From NCBI RefSeq assembly GCF_009674495.1, contig NZ_WKJN01000001.1, positions 364,943 through 428,942 of the forward strand: DNA of 64,000 nt. Reading direction: 5' to 3'. The translations under genes were made by a program, and so were the position numbers. Numbering within the stretch: position 1 is the first letter of the stretch; each line of letters begins with the position of its first letter. Shown one piece after another: positions 1-9,500 of the stretch. The notes under the pieces are model-generated. The model was not told where the DNA came from. It saw only the letters and a list, made by a program, of their open reading frames with translations, and did no database searches. The DNA is from Duganella alba (GTDB lineage: Bacteria > Pseudomonadota > Gammaproteobacteria > Burkholderiales > Burkholderiaceae_D).

Positions 1-1589
1 ACGATGCGCTGGTCGCGCGGATTGGTATGCACATTGCGGATCAGCGACTGGTCGACCTTGACCACGGTGGCCGGCACCTTCTGCAGATACGCGAAGTTGC
101 TGTAGCCGGTGCCGAAATCGTCCAGCGCCAGGGTCATGCCCAGGTCGCGGATGCCGTGCAGCGCGTCCAGGATGCCGGGGCTTTCCATCCAGATGCCCTC
201 GGTGCATTCGATTTCCACATGGCGCGGATCGACGTTGAATTCGCGGCAGGTCGCGGCCAGGCGCTCGACGATGTCCGGCTCTTCGAAGTTGTAGGCCGAC
301 AGGTTGATCGCCACCCTGATCGGATTGCCGGCCGCATGCCACTCGCCCATCTGCTTGATGGCGGTGCGGATCACCCAATGGCTCAAGGGGCCGATCAGCG
401 CGGTTTTCTCGATCAGCGGAATGAATTCGGCCGGCGACACCGGACCCAGTTCCGCATGGTTCCAGCGCAGCAGGGCTTCAGCGGCCAGGCAGGCGCCGTT
501 GCTCAATTCATGCTTGGGCTGATAGAACAATTCGAACTGGTTTTCGGCGATGGCGTGGCGCACGTCGTTCAGCAGGCGGAAGGCGCGCTGCTGCTGCTCG
601 TCTTCGGCATTGCTGTAGTGGCTCCAGCGCTGCTGCCGCACCATGGCCTGGTTGATGGCGGCGGCGGCCTTGCGCGGCGCATCCTTGGCGGAATTGCCGC
701 ACAGGTCGAACACCACGATGCCGCCGAAGCTGGCCAGCGTCATGGGGATATTCAGGCCGTTCAGCGGCGCTTCCAGTTCCTCGTCCAGGCTATGCAGGTA
801 GGCGGTGAAACCGTCGGTGTCCTCGTCGCGCGACAGGATGGCGAAGCGCGCGTCGTTCAGGTGATAGACCTGCGCCCTGCCCTCGAACAGCCGCATCAGG
901 CGCGCGCCGACTTCGCGCACCAGCGCGTCGTACACCGTCGCGCCCAGCACGCGGATGATCTCGAAGGACTTGGCCGCATCCGGCATGGCGATATCGGCCA
1001 GCACGCGGTACTGGCCGGGATACAAGCGCGCCTGCGTGGTCAGGTCTTCGAACATCTGGTACTTGTTCGGGATGCCGCTCACCGCGTCGACGTGGCCCAC
1101 CGCCCGGCCCAGCGTGATGTGCGACATCACCAGCGAAGCCAGGTTGGCCAGCGTGTCCTTTTCGGCGGCGGTCAGGCTGCGCGGCCTGGTGTCGATGATG
1201 CACAGCGCGCCGATGGCATAGCCTTCCGGCGTGATCAGCGGCGCGCCGGCGTAGAAACGTACCGACAGCGGCCCCGTCACCATCGGATTTTCCGCGAACC
1301 GCGCATCCAGCAGCGTGTCTTCGATCACCAGCACGCTGGCCTTCTGGATCGTGTAGTTGCAGAAGGTCTGGTCACGCTGCGAATCCGGCGGGCAGAAGCC
1401 GACCGTGGACTTGAGCCACTGGCGGTCGCTGTCCAGCAGCGAGATATAGGCGCCGCCGACGCCGTACATCTCCATCGCCAGCCTGGTGATGGAATCGAAA
1501 TACTCGCTGGTGTTGGTGTTCAGGATGCCCAACTGGTGGAGCGCCGCGAGGCGCTCCGGCTCGGAGTGCTTGAGCAGGATCTCCTGCAT
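1..1589 (-). CDS. GAF - degenerate GGDEF - EAL c-di-GMP phosphodiesterase (C-terminus off window)
   Basis: The visible 529 codons read as a GAF sensor domain (about residues 20-160), a GGDEF-like domain (about 165-315) and an EAL domain (from about 335). The GGDEF signature is degraded to LNDARF near residue 244, so cyclase activity is unlikely. The EAL domain keeps EALLRW (371-376), INLSA, an ECTEG glutamate, DDFGTGY (490-496) and KVDQ, so it should hydrolyse c-di-GMP. No membrane segment is seen in the visible part, so it is probably cytosolic. The ATG at 1589 lies two bases behind the stop codon of the upstream chemoreceptor gene, which indicates co-transcription and perhaps translational coupling. 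The last part of the EAL domain runs off the left edge. Confidence 0.9.
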   Translation of the reverse strand, partial: MQEILLKHSEPERLAALHQLGILNTNTSEYFDSITRLAMEMYGVGGAYISLLDSDRQWLKSTVGFCPPDSQRDQTFCNYTIQKASVLVIEDTLLDARFAENPMVTGPLSVRFYAGAPLITPEGYAIGALCIIDTRPRSLTAAEKDTLANLASLVMSHITLGRAVGHVDAVSGIPNKYQMFEDLTTQARLYPGQYRVLADIAMPDAAKSFEIIRVLGATVYDALVREVGARLMRLFEGRAQVYHLNDARFAILSRDEDTDGFTAYLHSLDEELEAPLNGLNIPMTLASFGGIVVFDLCGNSAKDAPRKAAAAINQAMVRQQRWSHYSNAEDEQQQRAFRLLNDVRHAIAENQFELFYQPKHELSNGACLAAEALLRWNHAELGPVSPAEFIPLIEKTALIGPLSHWVIRTAIKQMGEWHAAGNPIRVAINLSAYNFEEPDIVERLAATCREFNVDPRHVEIECTEGIWMESPGILDALHGIRDLGMTLALDDFGTGYSNFAYLQKVPATVVKVDQSLIRNVHTNPRDQRI

Positions 1590-1591
1590 CC

Positions 1592-3253
1592 TTACGCTCC
1601 CACTGGCGACGGCAGCAGGCTGCGCGACGTCGCGTCCGCCCTGGCCTGGGCGCGCGGCGGCTGGCTGCGCGCGCCTTCGCGCTGGGTCTTGAAGACGCCG
1701 ACGGCATGGTTCAGATGCGCCGCCTGCTCCTGCAGCACTTCCACCTCGCCGGCGGCGTGTTCCACCAGCGCGGCGTTCTGCTGCGTCACCTGGTCCATCT
1801 GCGAGATGGCGCGGTTGACTTCCTCGATGCCCACGCTTTGCTCGTTGCTGGCCAGGGTAATCGCGCCGACCATGTCGCTCACCTGCTTGACGCTGTGGAC
1901 GATGTCGCGCATGGTGCTGCCGGCATGCTCCACCAGCTCCGTGCCGGCGTGGATCTTGGCCACCGATTCGTCGATCAGCGTTTTCACTTCACGCGCGGCG
2001 GTGGAGCTGCGCTGCGCCAGGTTGCGCACTTCGGTCGCCACCACGGCAAAGCCGCGGCCCTGTTCACCGGCGCGCGCCGCTTCCACGGCGGCGTTCAGCG
2101 CCAGGATATTGGTCTGGAAGGCGATGCCGTCGATGACGCTGATGATCTCTTCGATCTTGCGCGACGAGACGTCGATGGCGTTCATGGTCTGCACCACTTC
2201 GTCGACGATTTCGCCGCCCTTGCTGGCGATGTCGGAGGCGTTTTGCGCCAGACTGTTGGCGTCGCGGGCGCTGTCGGCGTTCTGCTTGACGGTGGCGGTC
2301 AGTTCTTCCATCGCCGAAGCGGTTTCCTCCAGCGAGCTGGCCTGGTCTTCGGTACGGCCCGACAGGTGCTGGTTCTGTTCGGAGATCTGCTCGCTGATGC
2401 TGCTGACCGCAACCGACGCTTCATGTACTTCGGTGACGGTGGCGCGCAGGTTGCGGCTCATTTTCACCAGCACGGCCATGATGCTGTCCTTGTCCTGGCC
2501 GCGCAATTCGACGTCGTGATACAGCTCGCCGCGATCGACCGCATTGGCCAGCGCCTTCACTTCGGCCGGTTCGGCGCCGAGGGCGCGCATCAGGTACTGC
2601 GTCACGCGCCAGGCCACCACCACGCCGATGGCGATGGCAATCGCCGCGGCCAGCAGGGCCAGCGACTGGAAGTTGTGCGCGCCTTTGCGCGCCAGGTCCG
2701 ATTCGGCCTCGGTCATTTTCTCTTCCTGATCGATAAAGCCGTTGATGCTGGCCAGCCAGTCGGTGAAGGCAGGCTTGCCCTGCTCCAGCATGATCTTGCG
2801 CGCGCCATCGATATCGCCGGCGCGGCGGGTGTCGATGATTTTCTTGATCAGCGGCGTGGCGCGGGCCTCGCTCTGCTTGATCTTGTTCAGCCATTCGCGC
2901 TCGTCGGCCGTGACCTTGGCTTTGGCGTCGGTGAACAAGGCGTCCATCGGCAGCGCGGCGTGCTGATAGTCGGCGTCCAGTTTCTCGATCTGCGCGGTCA
3001 CCGCCGACATTTCGCCGTCGCCGACCAGCGTCACGTCGCGCAGTGCGATCGCGCGGTCATGGACGCTGCCACGGAAGTTGATGGCGTAACGCTGCTTGAC
3101 GTTATTGACTTCGCTGATGTGCTGCAGACTGTTGTCGATGGCGTTGACTTTGAGGACACTGAGCACCGACAGCGCCAGCATCATGGCAAGGACGATGCCG
3201 AAGCCGATGCTCAGGCGGGCGGACACACTGATTTCGTTTTTATTGGTTTCCAT
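1592..3253 (-). CDS. Methyl-accepting chemotaxis protein
   Basis: A 553-residue chemoreceptor. It has an N-terminal membrane segment (about 12-32), a periplasmic four-helix-bundle sensor region, a second membrane segment (about 190-210), a HAMP linker and a long cytoplasmic signalling coiled coil. The conserved hairpin tip is clear ([20 protein letters not shown] region, then [11 protein letters not shown]). I chose ATG 3253 because AAGGAAC lies just upstream and the product begins METNKNEIS, directly before the first membrane helix; an upstream in-frame ATG at 3292 has no such support. I see no C-terminal NWETF-type CheR docking pentapeptide. The next gene encodes an EAL phosphodiesterase two bases away, suggesting shared chemotaxis and c-di-GMP control. 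Confidence 0.93.
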   Translation of the reverse strand: METNKNEISVSARLSIGFGIVLAMMLALSVLSVLKVNAIDNSLQHISEVNNVKQRYAINFRGSVHDRAIALRDVTLVGDGEMSAVTAQIEKLDADYQHAALPMDALFTDAKAKVTADEREWLNKIKQSEARATPLIKKIIDTRRAGDIDGARKIMLEQGKPAFTDWLASINGFIDQEEKMTEAESDLARKGAHNFQSLALLAAAIAIAIGVVVAWRVTQYLMRALGAEPAEVKALANAVDRGELYHDVELRGQDKDSIMAVLVKMSRNLRATVTEVHEASVAVSSISEQISEQNQHLSGRTEDQASSLEETASAMEELTATVKQNADSARDANSLAQNASDIASKGGEIVDEVVQTMNAIDVSSRKIEEIISVIDGIAFQTNILALNAAVEAARAGEQGRGFAVVATEVRNLAQRSSTAAREVKTLIDESVAKIHAGTELVEHAGSTMRDIVHSVKQVSDMVGAITLASNEQSVGIEEVNRAISQMDQVTQQNAALVEHAAGEVEVLQEQAAHLNHAVGVFKTQREGARSQPPRAQARADATSRSLLPSPVGA

Positions 3254-3419
3254 TGCTAGTTCCTTAGATCGCATACGAGACAGTCGCATCATATTTTATT
3301 CTGGAAATAAAGTTAAATTCATTGATTAAATGAACTCAATAGATATTTCCTATTTACAATGATTCGATAACAACTTTACTACTCCCGGGCAGGGAAAACA
3401 CCTCCCGAACGAGATAGGA

Positions 3420-4658
3420 TCAGAACCGCCAGCGCAGCGACATGGTCAGGCTGCGCTCGGTCTGCGATGGCTGCTCGGCGATCAGCCGCCGCGCCGGGCG
3501 GTCGCTGCGCACCAGCAGCGCTTCGGTCATCAGCGACAGGCTGTCGGACAGGGGCCAGTCATAGGCCAGCGCGACGCCGTAGCCGTTTTCGTTGTTGGGA
3601 TCGGCGGGCAGAATGTCGTGCTCGCGGGTGCGGAAGCGGTCGTAGCGCAGCGCCGCCGTGCCGGGACCGAGCGGATGGCTGGCCAGCGCGTACCACGACT
3701 GGAAATCCAGCGCCACCGCGTTAGGTCCCATCAGCGTATCGCCGCGCATGGCCTGCATCGCCAGCTCCCACCGGCCCTGCGGCCGCCAGACGGCGCTGAC
3801 ATGGTCGAAGCGCGTGCGCCAGCTGTACTGCCAGTCCTTCACCGTCAGCGGATCGCCCAGGTTATCGTAATGCAGCGCCGCCAGTTCCAGCCGCGTGCCG
3901 AGGTTCAGGTTGGCGCCGGCGTAGTAACCCGGCTTGCCGTCGACTTCGCGGTAGGGATGGATGTCGCGCCATTGCCTCGGAATCGGCCCATCGGCGCGGT
4001 ACACCGGCAGGTCGGGCAGCTTCACGGTGTCGAAGCGGCCGGCGATGCGGTCGCTGATCGACCAGCCGCGCCAGGCCAGCAAGGTGCCGGTGGGATCATT
4101 ACCGTTGAAGACGGCGGCCACCACGCCCACATCATAGGGCGCGTCGATGTAGCGCCCCAGCCGGCGCGCGCTCCATTCGACGCCGTTGGTGCGCAGCTCC
4201 TCGCCGATCCAGCTGTTGATGGCGGAGCTGGAGATGGTGTGCTTCGGCACCCAGCCGACGCTGTCATAATCGATTTCCACGCTGGTCGGCGGGAAGAAGA
4301 AACCGGCCTTGACGCGCATCTTCCAGGCCCCGGACGGCACGGGACTCCACGCCAGGAAGGCTTCGCGCACATCGACCACGCCGCGGTGCTGCTGATCGGC
4401 GCTCAGTTCGAGGGTGGCGCCGATGCTGTCGCTGATGTCGGCATCGCCGCGCAGCACGGCCTGGCCGATGCTCAGGCGCGGCGAGCCGGCATCGTAGCGG
4501 GTCTTGCCCATGCCGCTGTCGAGAAAGCTGCGGCTGGCGTCGGAATCGACGGCGCGCACGTCGAGCAGGCCGCGCCACTCCACCGCTTGCGCGCTGCCGG
4601 CGGCGAGGGCCAGGGCCAGCCAGCCGGCGGGATGGAAAGAGCGCGATGGGAATGTCAT
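3420..4658 (-). CDS. Predicted outer-membrane beta-barrel (porin-like) protein
   Basis: The 412-residue product starts with a signal peptide (hydrophobic stretch ending in a SAQA-type cleavage site near residue 25). It continues with alternating polar and aromatic segments and ends in SLRWRF; a terminal phenylalanine is the usual signal for outer-membrane barrel assembly. It resembles porin-like proteins of beta- and gammaproteobacteria, but I cannot assign a substrate. ATG 4658 was preferred over one at 4694 because it places the signal peptide at the N-terminus. It is divergent from a small outer-membrane protein gene starting at 4715, so a shared promoter region lies between them. Confidence 0.72.
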   Translation of the reverse strand: MTFPSRSFHPAGWLALALAAGSAQAVEWRGLLDVRAVDSDASRSFLDSGMGKTRYDAGSPRLSIGQAVLRGDADISDSIGATLELSADQQHRGVVDVREAFLAWSPVPSGAWKMRVKAGFFFPPTSVEIDYDSVGWVPKHTISSSAINSWIGEELRTNGVEWSARRLGRYIDAPYDVGVVAAVFNGNDPTGTLLAWRGWSISDRIAGRFDTVKLPDLPVYRADGPIPRQWRDIHPYREVDGKPGYYAGANLNLGTRLELAALHYDNLGDPLTVKDWQYSWRTRFDHVSAVWRPQGRWELAMQAMRGDTLMGPNAVALDFQSWYALASHPLGPGTAALRYDRFRTREHDILPADPNNENGYGVALAYDWPLSDSLSLMTEALLVRSDRPARRLIAEQPSQTERSLTMSLRWRF

Positions 4659-4714
4659 GGCTGCATGATACACGGCTATAATCCTAGTCCTCAACGTGAC
4701 GAAGAAAGCTTCGG

Positions 4715-5203
4715 ATGATTAAAAGTTTGCGTATTGCCGGACTGGCGTTGCTGGCCTGCGTGTCCGGCGCGGCCATGGCCGACGGTTTCGAGACCATCGA
4801 ATCGGCGCCGCTGAAGGAAGTCTGGATCAACGGCGGTTTCTACTCCTACCACTTCCAGCGCGACAAGGGCCTCAACGACAGCAATCCCGGCCTGGGCGCC
4901 GAATGGCGTTTTTCCACCGTGGCCTCGGCCACCGTCGGTCGCTTCTACAACAGCGACCGCGCGTACTCGAACTACGCCGGCGTGTATTACCAGCCGTGGA
5001 AGATCGGCCCGGTACGCATCGGCGCGGTGGTCGGCGGCTTTAGCGGCTATCCTAAAATGCGCGATGGCGGCTGGTTCCCCGCCGCCATCCCTACCCTCAG
5101 CTACGAATACGAACGCGTTGGCGTCAACGTCGCCATCGTGCCGTCGTACAAGGACCGCCTGTACGGCGCGCTGTCGATTCAGCTCAAGCTGAAGGCATTC
5201 TGA
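4715..5203 (+). CDS. Small predicted outer-membrane beta-barrel protein, PagP/Lom-like size
   Basis: A 162-residue protein with a signal peptide ending near AAMA (about residue 22). The mature part is rich in alternating aromatic and glycine residues and closes with a terminal phenylalanine (LKLKAF), all typical of an eight-stranded outer-membrane barrel. Its size and the GFSGYP...PTLSYEYER segment recall small barrels such as PagP or phage-type Lom proteins. I cannot identify the PagP catalytic His/Asp/Ser set, so no enzymatic role is claimed. Its 3' end overlaps the convergent thpR gene by 20 bases. Confidence 0.62.
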   Translation: MIKSLRIAGLALLACVSGAAMADGFETIESAPLKEVWINGGFYSYHFQRDKGLNDSNPGLGAEWRFSTVASATVGRFYNSDRAYSNYAGVYYQPWKIGPVRIGAVVGGFSGYPKMRDGGWFPAAIPTLSYEYERVGVNVAIVPSYKDRLYGALSIQLKLKAF

Positions 5204-5777
5204 AGCTGGCCAGCACGTTGTAAGGACGTGCCTGGCCGATGTGACTGTGCAGCAGCACCAGCTCGCGCACAGTCCATTCCACCGGCCGCACGTCCTGCGG
5301 CGCCGCCGTCACATCGTCATAAAGCATGGTCACGTGCGGCGTGTAGCTGTGCGGATTGCCTGCGATGCCGGCCTTCAGCAGCGCGCTGGCCAGGTTGCGG
5401 TACAGCGCCGTCACGCCCACCACGCCATCGTCGCCGGTCAGCACGAAAGGACGATTGCGGGCGCCGTTGATGAAGGTTTTCGCGGCATTGAAGCTGACCG
5501 TGAACGGCGGCGTGGCGGCAGCCACCTGCGACGCGGCCGCCGAGGCACGCGCGATCAGCGCCTCCGGAATGCCGGCGAAGTCGCCCAGATTGCACAAGGT
5601 GCAGTGCAGCTTGGCGTCGGCGATCGGGCGGCCCTGCATGCCGTGGTGCGTCTTCAGCTCAGCCGTCAGTGCGCCGATGCTGGCGATGGCTTCCGCGTCC
5701 GGCGCGATGGCGAAGAAGATCCGGTCCGTCAGTTTCGGCGGCGGCTCAAAGTCGAACAGGGAGGCTTGCTGGCTCAT
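5184..5777 (-). CDS. thpR: RNA 2',3'-cyclic phosphodiesterase (2H family)
   Basis: A 197-residue 2H phosphoesterase. The two catalytic HxTx motifs are visible: HCTL (about residues 58-61) and HVTM (about 148-151). This family (LigT/ThpR) opens 2',3'-cyclic phosphates on RNA and can join tRNA halves through a 2'-5' bond in vitro. Length matches the family. Its ATG overlaps the stop codon of the response regulator gene as ATGA, so it is the last gene of the cyo-SURF1-regBA transcription unit. What an RNA end-processing enzyme does in a redox-regulated operon is unknown. Confidence 0.88.
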   Translation of the reverse strand: MSQQASLFDFEPPPKLTDRIFFAIAPDAEAIASIGALTAELKTHHGMQGRPIADAKLHCTLCNLGDFAGIPEALIARASAAASQVAAATPPFTVSFNAAKTFINGARNRPFVLTGDDGVVGVTALYRNLASALLKAGIAGNPHSYTPHVTMLYDDVTAAPQDVRPVEWTVRELVLLHSHIGQARPYNVLASFRMPSA

Positions 5778-6313
5778 TTGACCCGCTGCTTTTCAAGTTT
5801 GCGCGCCAGCGTGCGCCGGTGCATGCCAAGGCGGCGCGCCGCTTCGGAGATATTGAAGTCGGTCTCCGCCAGCACCGTGTGGATGTGCTCCCACTCCAGC
5901 GTCTTGACCGAGGTGGTGCGCGTGCTCAGTTCCAGCTCCGCCGTGCCGGCCACGTGCTCGAAGGCGGCTTCGATATCGTCGGTGTTGGACGGCTTGGCCA
6001 GGTACTGGCAGGCGCCAAGCTTGATCGCTTCCACCGCCGTGTTGATGCTGGCAAAGCCGGTCAGCACCACGATCAGCATTTCCTCGTCATGCTCGTGCAG
6101 CATCTGCACGCAGGCCAGGCCGGAGGAATTGCCCTTCAATTTCAGGTCCACCACCGCGTAGCCGGGCGAGTTCTCGACCAGCAGCGCGCTGGCCTCGTCG
6201 ACGTTTTCCGCCAGCAGCACGGTGTAGCCGCGCCGCTCGAAGGAACGGCCCAAGGTACGGGCGAACGCCGCATCATCTTCCACCAGCAGCAGTACGCGAT
6301 CTTCCATAGTCAT
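5774..6313 (-). CDS. regA: Redox response regulator, RegA/PrrA/ActR type
   Basis: This 179-residue regulator has an N-terminal receiver domain with acidic pocket E12-D13, phospho-acceptor D56 (in AVVDLKL) and K107. A short linker leads to a Fis-type helix-turn-helix at about 135-179 (NISEAARRLGMHRRTL). That compact layout is the signature of RegA/PrrA, which controls respiration and redox-dependent genes. It follows the RegB kinase gene with a 4-base overlap, and the pair lies downstream of the quinol oxidase genes. The alternative start MEDR, two codons later, is equally possible. Confidence 0.92.
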   Translation of the reverse strand: MTMEDRVLLLVEDDAAFARTLGRSFERRGYTVLLAENVDEASALLVENSPGYAVVDLKLKGNSSGLACVQMLHEHDEEMLIVVLTGFASINTAVEAIKLGACQYLAKPSNTDDIEAAFEHVAGTAELELSTRTTSVKTLEWEHIHTVLAETDFNISEAARRLGMHRRTLARKLEKQRVK

Positions 6314-7701
6314 GTCGTTTGTTGTTCCGATTTGATTTCAATGGCGGACAAGGGCAGCGTCAGGCGCACCATCGCCCCGCCCTGCTCGCGGTTGGTCGCC
6401 GTCACCTCGCCGCCCAGCGTACGCGCCACGTTCAGCACCAGGAACAGTCCCAGCCCGCCGCCGGGACGGCCCTTGCTGGAATTGTACGGCTTGCCGAACT
6501 GCGCCAGTATGGACGGTGCGAAGCCCGGACCGTTATCGGTCACCAGCAGCACCAGTACGCCGCCTTCGATGCTGGCTTCCATGCGCAGCCACTGCGGCGA
6601 GGCCTCCAGCGCATTATCCAGCACATTGCAGATCATTTGCTTGAGGGTGGAGTCGGACACCACCGGCAGGTCCAGCTCGATGCGGTTCTCGAACACGAAT
6701 TCGCTCACCGGACGGCCGATGCGCCACTCGGCCACCACTTCGTCGAGGAAGGTATTGATGGTGGTGGCGGCCGACGACTCGCCGCGCGCCTCGCCGGCCG
6801 ACATCAGGATGCCGCTGACGATGGACTTGCAGCGCTTGAGCTGCGTCTGCATCTCGCTGATCTCTTCCTGCAGCACAGGATTGCCTTTGAATTCCGGCAT
6901 ATGCTTCCAGTCGCCTAGGATCACCGCCAGCGTCGCCAGCGGCGTGCCCAGTTCATGCGCGGCGCCGGACGCCAGCAGGCCCATACGCACGATGTGCTCT
7001 TCCTCGGCCGCGCGCTGGCGCAGGTCCGACACGTCCGCCGCGCTGCTGCGCATGTTCTGCATGATGCGCGTGATGAAGATCACCAGCAGCGCCGCATCCA
7101 GGATGAAGCACAGCAGCATGCCCTGCACGTACAGGCTGAAGATGCCCAGCGCGTGGTCCTGCGGCAGCGGCAGCGGTTCGGAGAACAGCGCCAGTCCGGC
7201 GATGCAGGCGCCGGTGACGATAACGATGGTCCAGGTCGACCACGTCTCCAGCAGCACCGCGCCCAGGATCACGTGCAGCAGGTACAGGAACACGAAGGGA
7301 TTGGTGGCGCCGCCGCTCAGGTACAGCTGCGCCGTCAGGCTGGCCACGTCCACGGTCAGCGCCAGCAGCAGTTCGCTGTTGGAGACCACCTGGTTTTCCT
7401 GCCAGCGCAAGATGCTGGCGACGTTGAAGGCGATCAGGCAGGCCAGCACATTCAGCATGGCCGGCATCGGCAGCTGCACGCCCAGCAGGATCGAGGCGGT
7501 GGTGATGGTGGTGATCTGGCCGATCACGGCGATCCAGCGCAACTGGATCAGCTGCTGCATGTTCTTGTGGCCGGCCGCGTGGGTGATGGTGCTGGCGGAA
7601 GCGTTGGCCGACGCCAGCGGCTCTACGACGGGAAGACGGGACCCATGCCATGGCCGGCGCGGACCGCCGTCGTAAGGATTTCTATTTTTGTTTGCGCGCA
7701 T
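6310..7701 (-). CDS. regB: Redox sensor histidine kinase, RegB/PrrB/ActS type
   Basis: A 463-residue membrane kinase. Five to six transmembrane helices (about 52-215) contain the RegB quinone-binding heptapeptide GGATNPF (130-136). The H-box AAHELGTPL carries phospho-acceptor H249, and LKRCKS places a cysteine at 291, where RegB has its redox-active Cys. N, G1 and G2 ATPase boxes follow (NALEASP, DNGPGFAP, GGGLGLF). Together these support sensing of quinone-pool redox state and phosphorylation of RegA encoded next to it. The 5' end overlaps the SURF1 gene by 20 bases, and the roughly 45 residues before the first helix are unusually long, so a later start is possible. Confidence 0.93.
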   Translation of the reverse strand: MRANKNRNPYDGGPRRPWHGSRLPVVEPLASANASASTITHAAGHKNMQQLIQLRWIAVIGQITTITTASILLGVQLPMPAMLNVLACLIAFNVASILRWQENQVVSNSELLLALTVDVASLTAQLYLSGGATNPFVFLYLLHVILGAVLLETWSTWTIVIVTGACIAGLALFSEPLPLPQDHALGIFSLYVQGMLLCFILDAALLVIFITRIMQNMRSSAADVSDLRQRAAEEEHIVRMGLLASGAAHELGTPLATLAVILGDWKHMPEFKGNPVLQEEISEMQTQLKRCKSIVSGILMSAGEARGESSAATTINTFLDEVVAEWRIGRPVSEFVFENRIELDLPVVSDSTLKQMICNVLDNALEASPQWLRMEASIEGGVLVLLVTDNGPGFAPSILAQFGKPYNSSKGRPGGGLGLFLVLNVARTLGGEVTATNREQGGAMVRLTLPLSAIEIKSEQQTT

Positions 7702-8467
7702 CTCGGATTACCCATACCGTCGCCGCAGCCACCATCAGGGCCAGTGCGTACCAGGTGATAGCATAAACCAAGTGGTTGTTGACGAAGGAAATAACTGTCA
7801 GACCGCCGACAGGCTGTTCGCCCGCCACCGCGCCGGCCGCCCTGGCCGACGCCGCATCGGCATCGACAAAGTACGGCGCCACGGCCGGCAGTCCGCGTGC
7901 CTGCGCAATCGCCTGCACGTCGCGAGTGTACCAGTAGTTGCGCGCCGGCTCATTCTGGCGCAGGCGCCCCGCCACCTCGGTCAGGCGCAGCAGGCCGCTG
8001 AACGATACCACCGGGCCTTGCGCCGCCTTGCACGCATCGGCGGTCGCCATCGGCGGCGCCGGCTGAGGTTTCCAACCGCCGACGCCAGCCGGAATGAAGC
8101 CGCGGTTGACCATGACGATGCCGCCGTCCGCCGTGCACAGCGGCGTCAGCGCCCAGTAGCCGATGCCGCGCTCCAGCGACGCCAGCACCTGGGTGGTGGC
8201 GCCGTCCAGCAGCACGCCGCTGAGCCGCACGCGGCGATAGTCGTCCGCCTCGGCGTTCAGTCGCGGCCATTGCGCCATCGAAGGCGCCGGCGCCGGCGCG
8301 GCGTGCACGCGCTGGTCGACGCGCTCGATCAGCGCCAGTTTCCATTGAAGCCTGAATACCTGCCACGTCCCTAAAGCAAAAAACCCTGCAAACATCACCC
8401 CGGCCGCGAGGACCAGGATGACGCGCAGGGCGCGGGAACGTTGGCGCTTGGATGCGCCCGCCATCAT
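7682..8467 (-). CDS. SURF1 family oxidase assembly protein
   Basis: A 261-residue SURF1/Shy1 protein. It has an N-terminal membrane helix (about 14-33) followed by LGTWQVFRLQWK, the family signature, a periplasmic domain with GYWALTPL and VNRGFIP, and a C-terminal membrane helix (about 232-254). SURF1 proteins help insert haem into haem-copper oxidases; here the neighbour is the cytochrome o oxidase, whose genes lie immediately upstream in the same operon. The start ATG overlaps the cyoD stop codon as ATGA. Confidence 0.92.
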   Translation of the reverse strand: MMAGASKRQRSRALRVILVLAAGVMFAGFFALGTWQVFRLQWKLALIERVDQRVHAAPAPAPSMAQWPRLNAEADDYRRVRLSGVLLDGATTQVLASLERGIGYWALTPLCTADGGIVMVNRGFIPAGVGGWKPQPAPPMATADACKAAQGPVVSFSGLLRLTEVAGRLRQNEPARNYWYTRDVQAIAQARGLPAVAPYFVDADAASARAAGAVAGEQPVGGLTVISFVNNHLVYAITWYALALMVAAATVWVIRDARKQK

Positions 8468-8874
8468 TGCATGTCTTGCATGTTGTGAACGTCGTTACCC
8501 ATCGAAGGCATCATGTTGATGTTCATGTGGTACATGACCCAGATCGAGCCAGCCAGCACGATCACCAGCAGCACCAGCGTGAAGATGGTGGCCAGCATCG
8601 ACCAGCCGCCTTCCGCCTTGCCGCTCATGTGCAGGAAGTAGACCATGTGGACCACCACCTGGATCGCGGCGAACGCCAGAATCACGATGGCGGTGGTGCT
8701 CGACTTGTCGAACGCCTTGGTCATCACCAGGTAGAACGGAATCGCGGTCAGGATCACCGACAGGATGAAACCGATCGCGTAGTCCTTCAGGCTGCCGTGG
8801 TGGCCGTCGCCGCCGTGACCGTGGTCATCGTGGCCGTGGTGGTTGTGCTCAGAGTGGTTGTGTGGTGCGCTCAT
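8464..8874 (-). CDS. cyoD: Cytochrome o ubiquinol oxidase subunit IV
   Basis: A 136-residue subunit with three transmembrane helices (about 38-58, 65-87, 97-120), as in CyoD. The N-terminus is strikingly rich in histidine (about ten His in the first 26 residues), a metal-binding-like tail common in this lineage but not essential to oxidase chemistry. The start at 8874 overlaps the cyoC stop codon by four bases. It is part of the cyoABCD operon. Confidence 0.92.
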   Translation of the reverse strand: MSAPHNHSEHNHHGHDDHGHGGDGHHGSLKDYAIGFILSVILTAIPFYLVMTKAFDKSSTTAIVILAFAAIQVVVHMVYFLHMSGKAEGGWSMLATIFTLVLLVIVLAGSIWVMYHMNINMMPSMGNDVHNMQDMQ

Positions 8875-9500
8875 GGCAGAACTCCCATCAGATAGACAAA
8901 GGTAAAGACGCCGATCCAGATCACGTCCAGGAAGTGCCAGAACATCGACAGGCACATCAGGCGACGGTTGTTTTCCGGCGTCAGGCCGTGCTTGGCCAGC
9001 TGGAAGCACAGGGTCACCAGCCAGATCGAACCGAAGGTCACGTGCAGGCCGTGGGTGCCGACCAGCGCGAAGAACGAGCTCAGGAACGCGCTGCGCTGCG
9101 GACCCGCGCCTTCATGGATCAGGTGCAGGAACTCGTCCAGCTCCAGGTACAGGAAGCACAGGCCGAAGGCGCCGGTGATCAGCAGCCAGACGATGGTCGC
9201 CTTCAGGTTCTTGCGCTGCGAGGCGATCATGGCGAAGCCATAGGTGATCGACGACAGCAGCAGGAACGCGGTGTTCAGCGCCACGGTCGGCAGGTCGAAC
9301 AGTTCGGCGCCGCTCGGGCCGCCGGCGTAGTTGCGGCCCAGCACTGCGTAAGCCGCGAACAGGCCGGCGAACAGCAGGCAGTCGCTCATCAGGTAAATCC
9401 AGAAGCCCAGCAGCGTGCCGTTCTCAGGATGGTGGTCACGCACGTAGTAACGCGCGCTTGGATCTGCGCTCAGGGCGCCGTTAGCGTTAATTTCAGACAT
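8871..9500 (-). CDS. cyoC: Cytochrome o ubiquinol oxidase subunit III
   Basis: A 209-residue protein with five membrane helices and the subunit III signature [14 protein letters not shown] near residue 150. Together with subunits I, II and IV it forms the proton-pumping quinol oxidase of the inner membrane. It lies between cyoB and cyoD with short overlaps on both sides, consistent with translational coupling. Confidence 0.95.
   Translation of the reverse strand: MSEINANGALSADPSARYYVRDHHPENGTLLGFWIYLMSDCLLFAGLFAAYAVLGRNYAGGPSGAELFDLPTVALNTAFLLLSSITYGFAMIASQRKNLKATIVWLLITGAFGLCFLYLELDEFLHLIHEGAGPQRSAFLSSFFALVGTHGLHVTFGSIWLVTLCFQLAKHGLTPENNRRLMCLSMFWHFLDVIWIGVFTFVYLMGVLP

Noticed and set aside
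27..2519. 830-codon open frame on the plus strand
   Set aside because: It runs antisense through the EAL protein and the chemoreceptor, both of which have clear family motifs; its translation is low-complexity and typical of the reverse frame of GC-rich genes.
4715..5203. Possible PagP lipid A palmitoyltransferase
   Set aside because: Barrel size fits, but the catalytic His, Asp and Ser of PagP cannot be placed, so only a generic barrel call is made.
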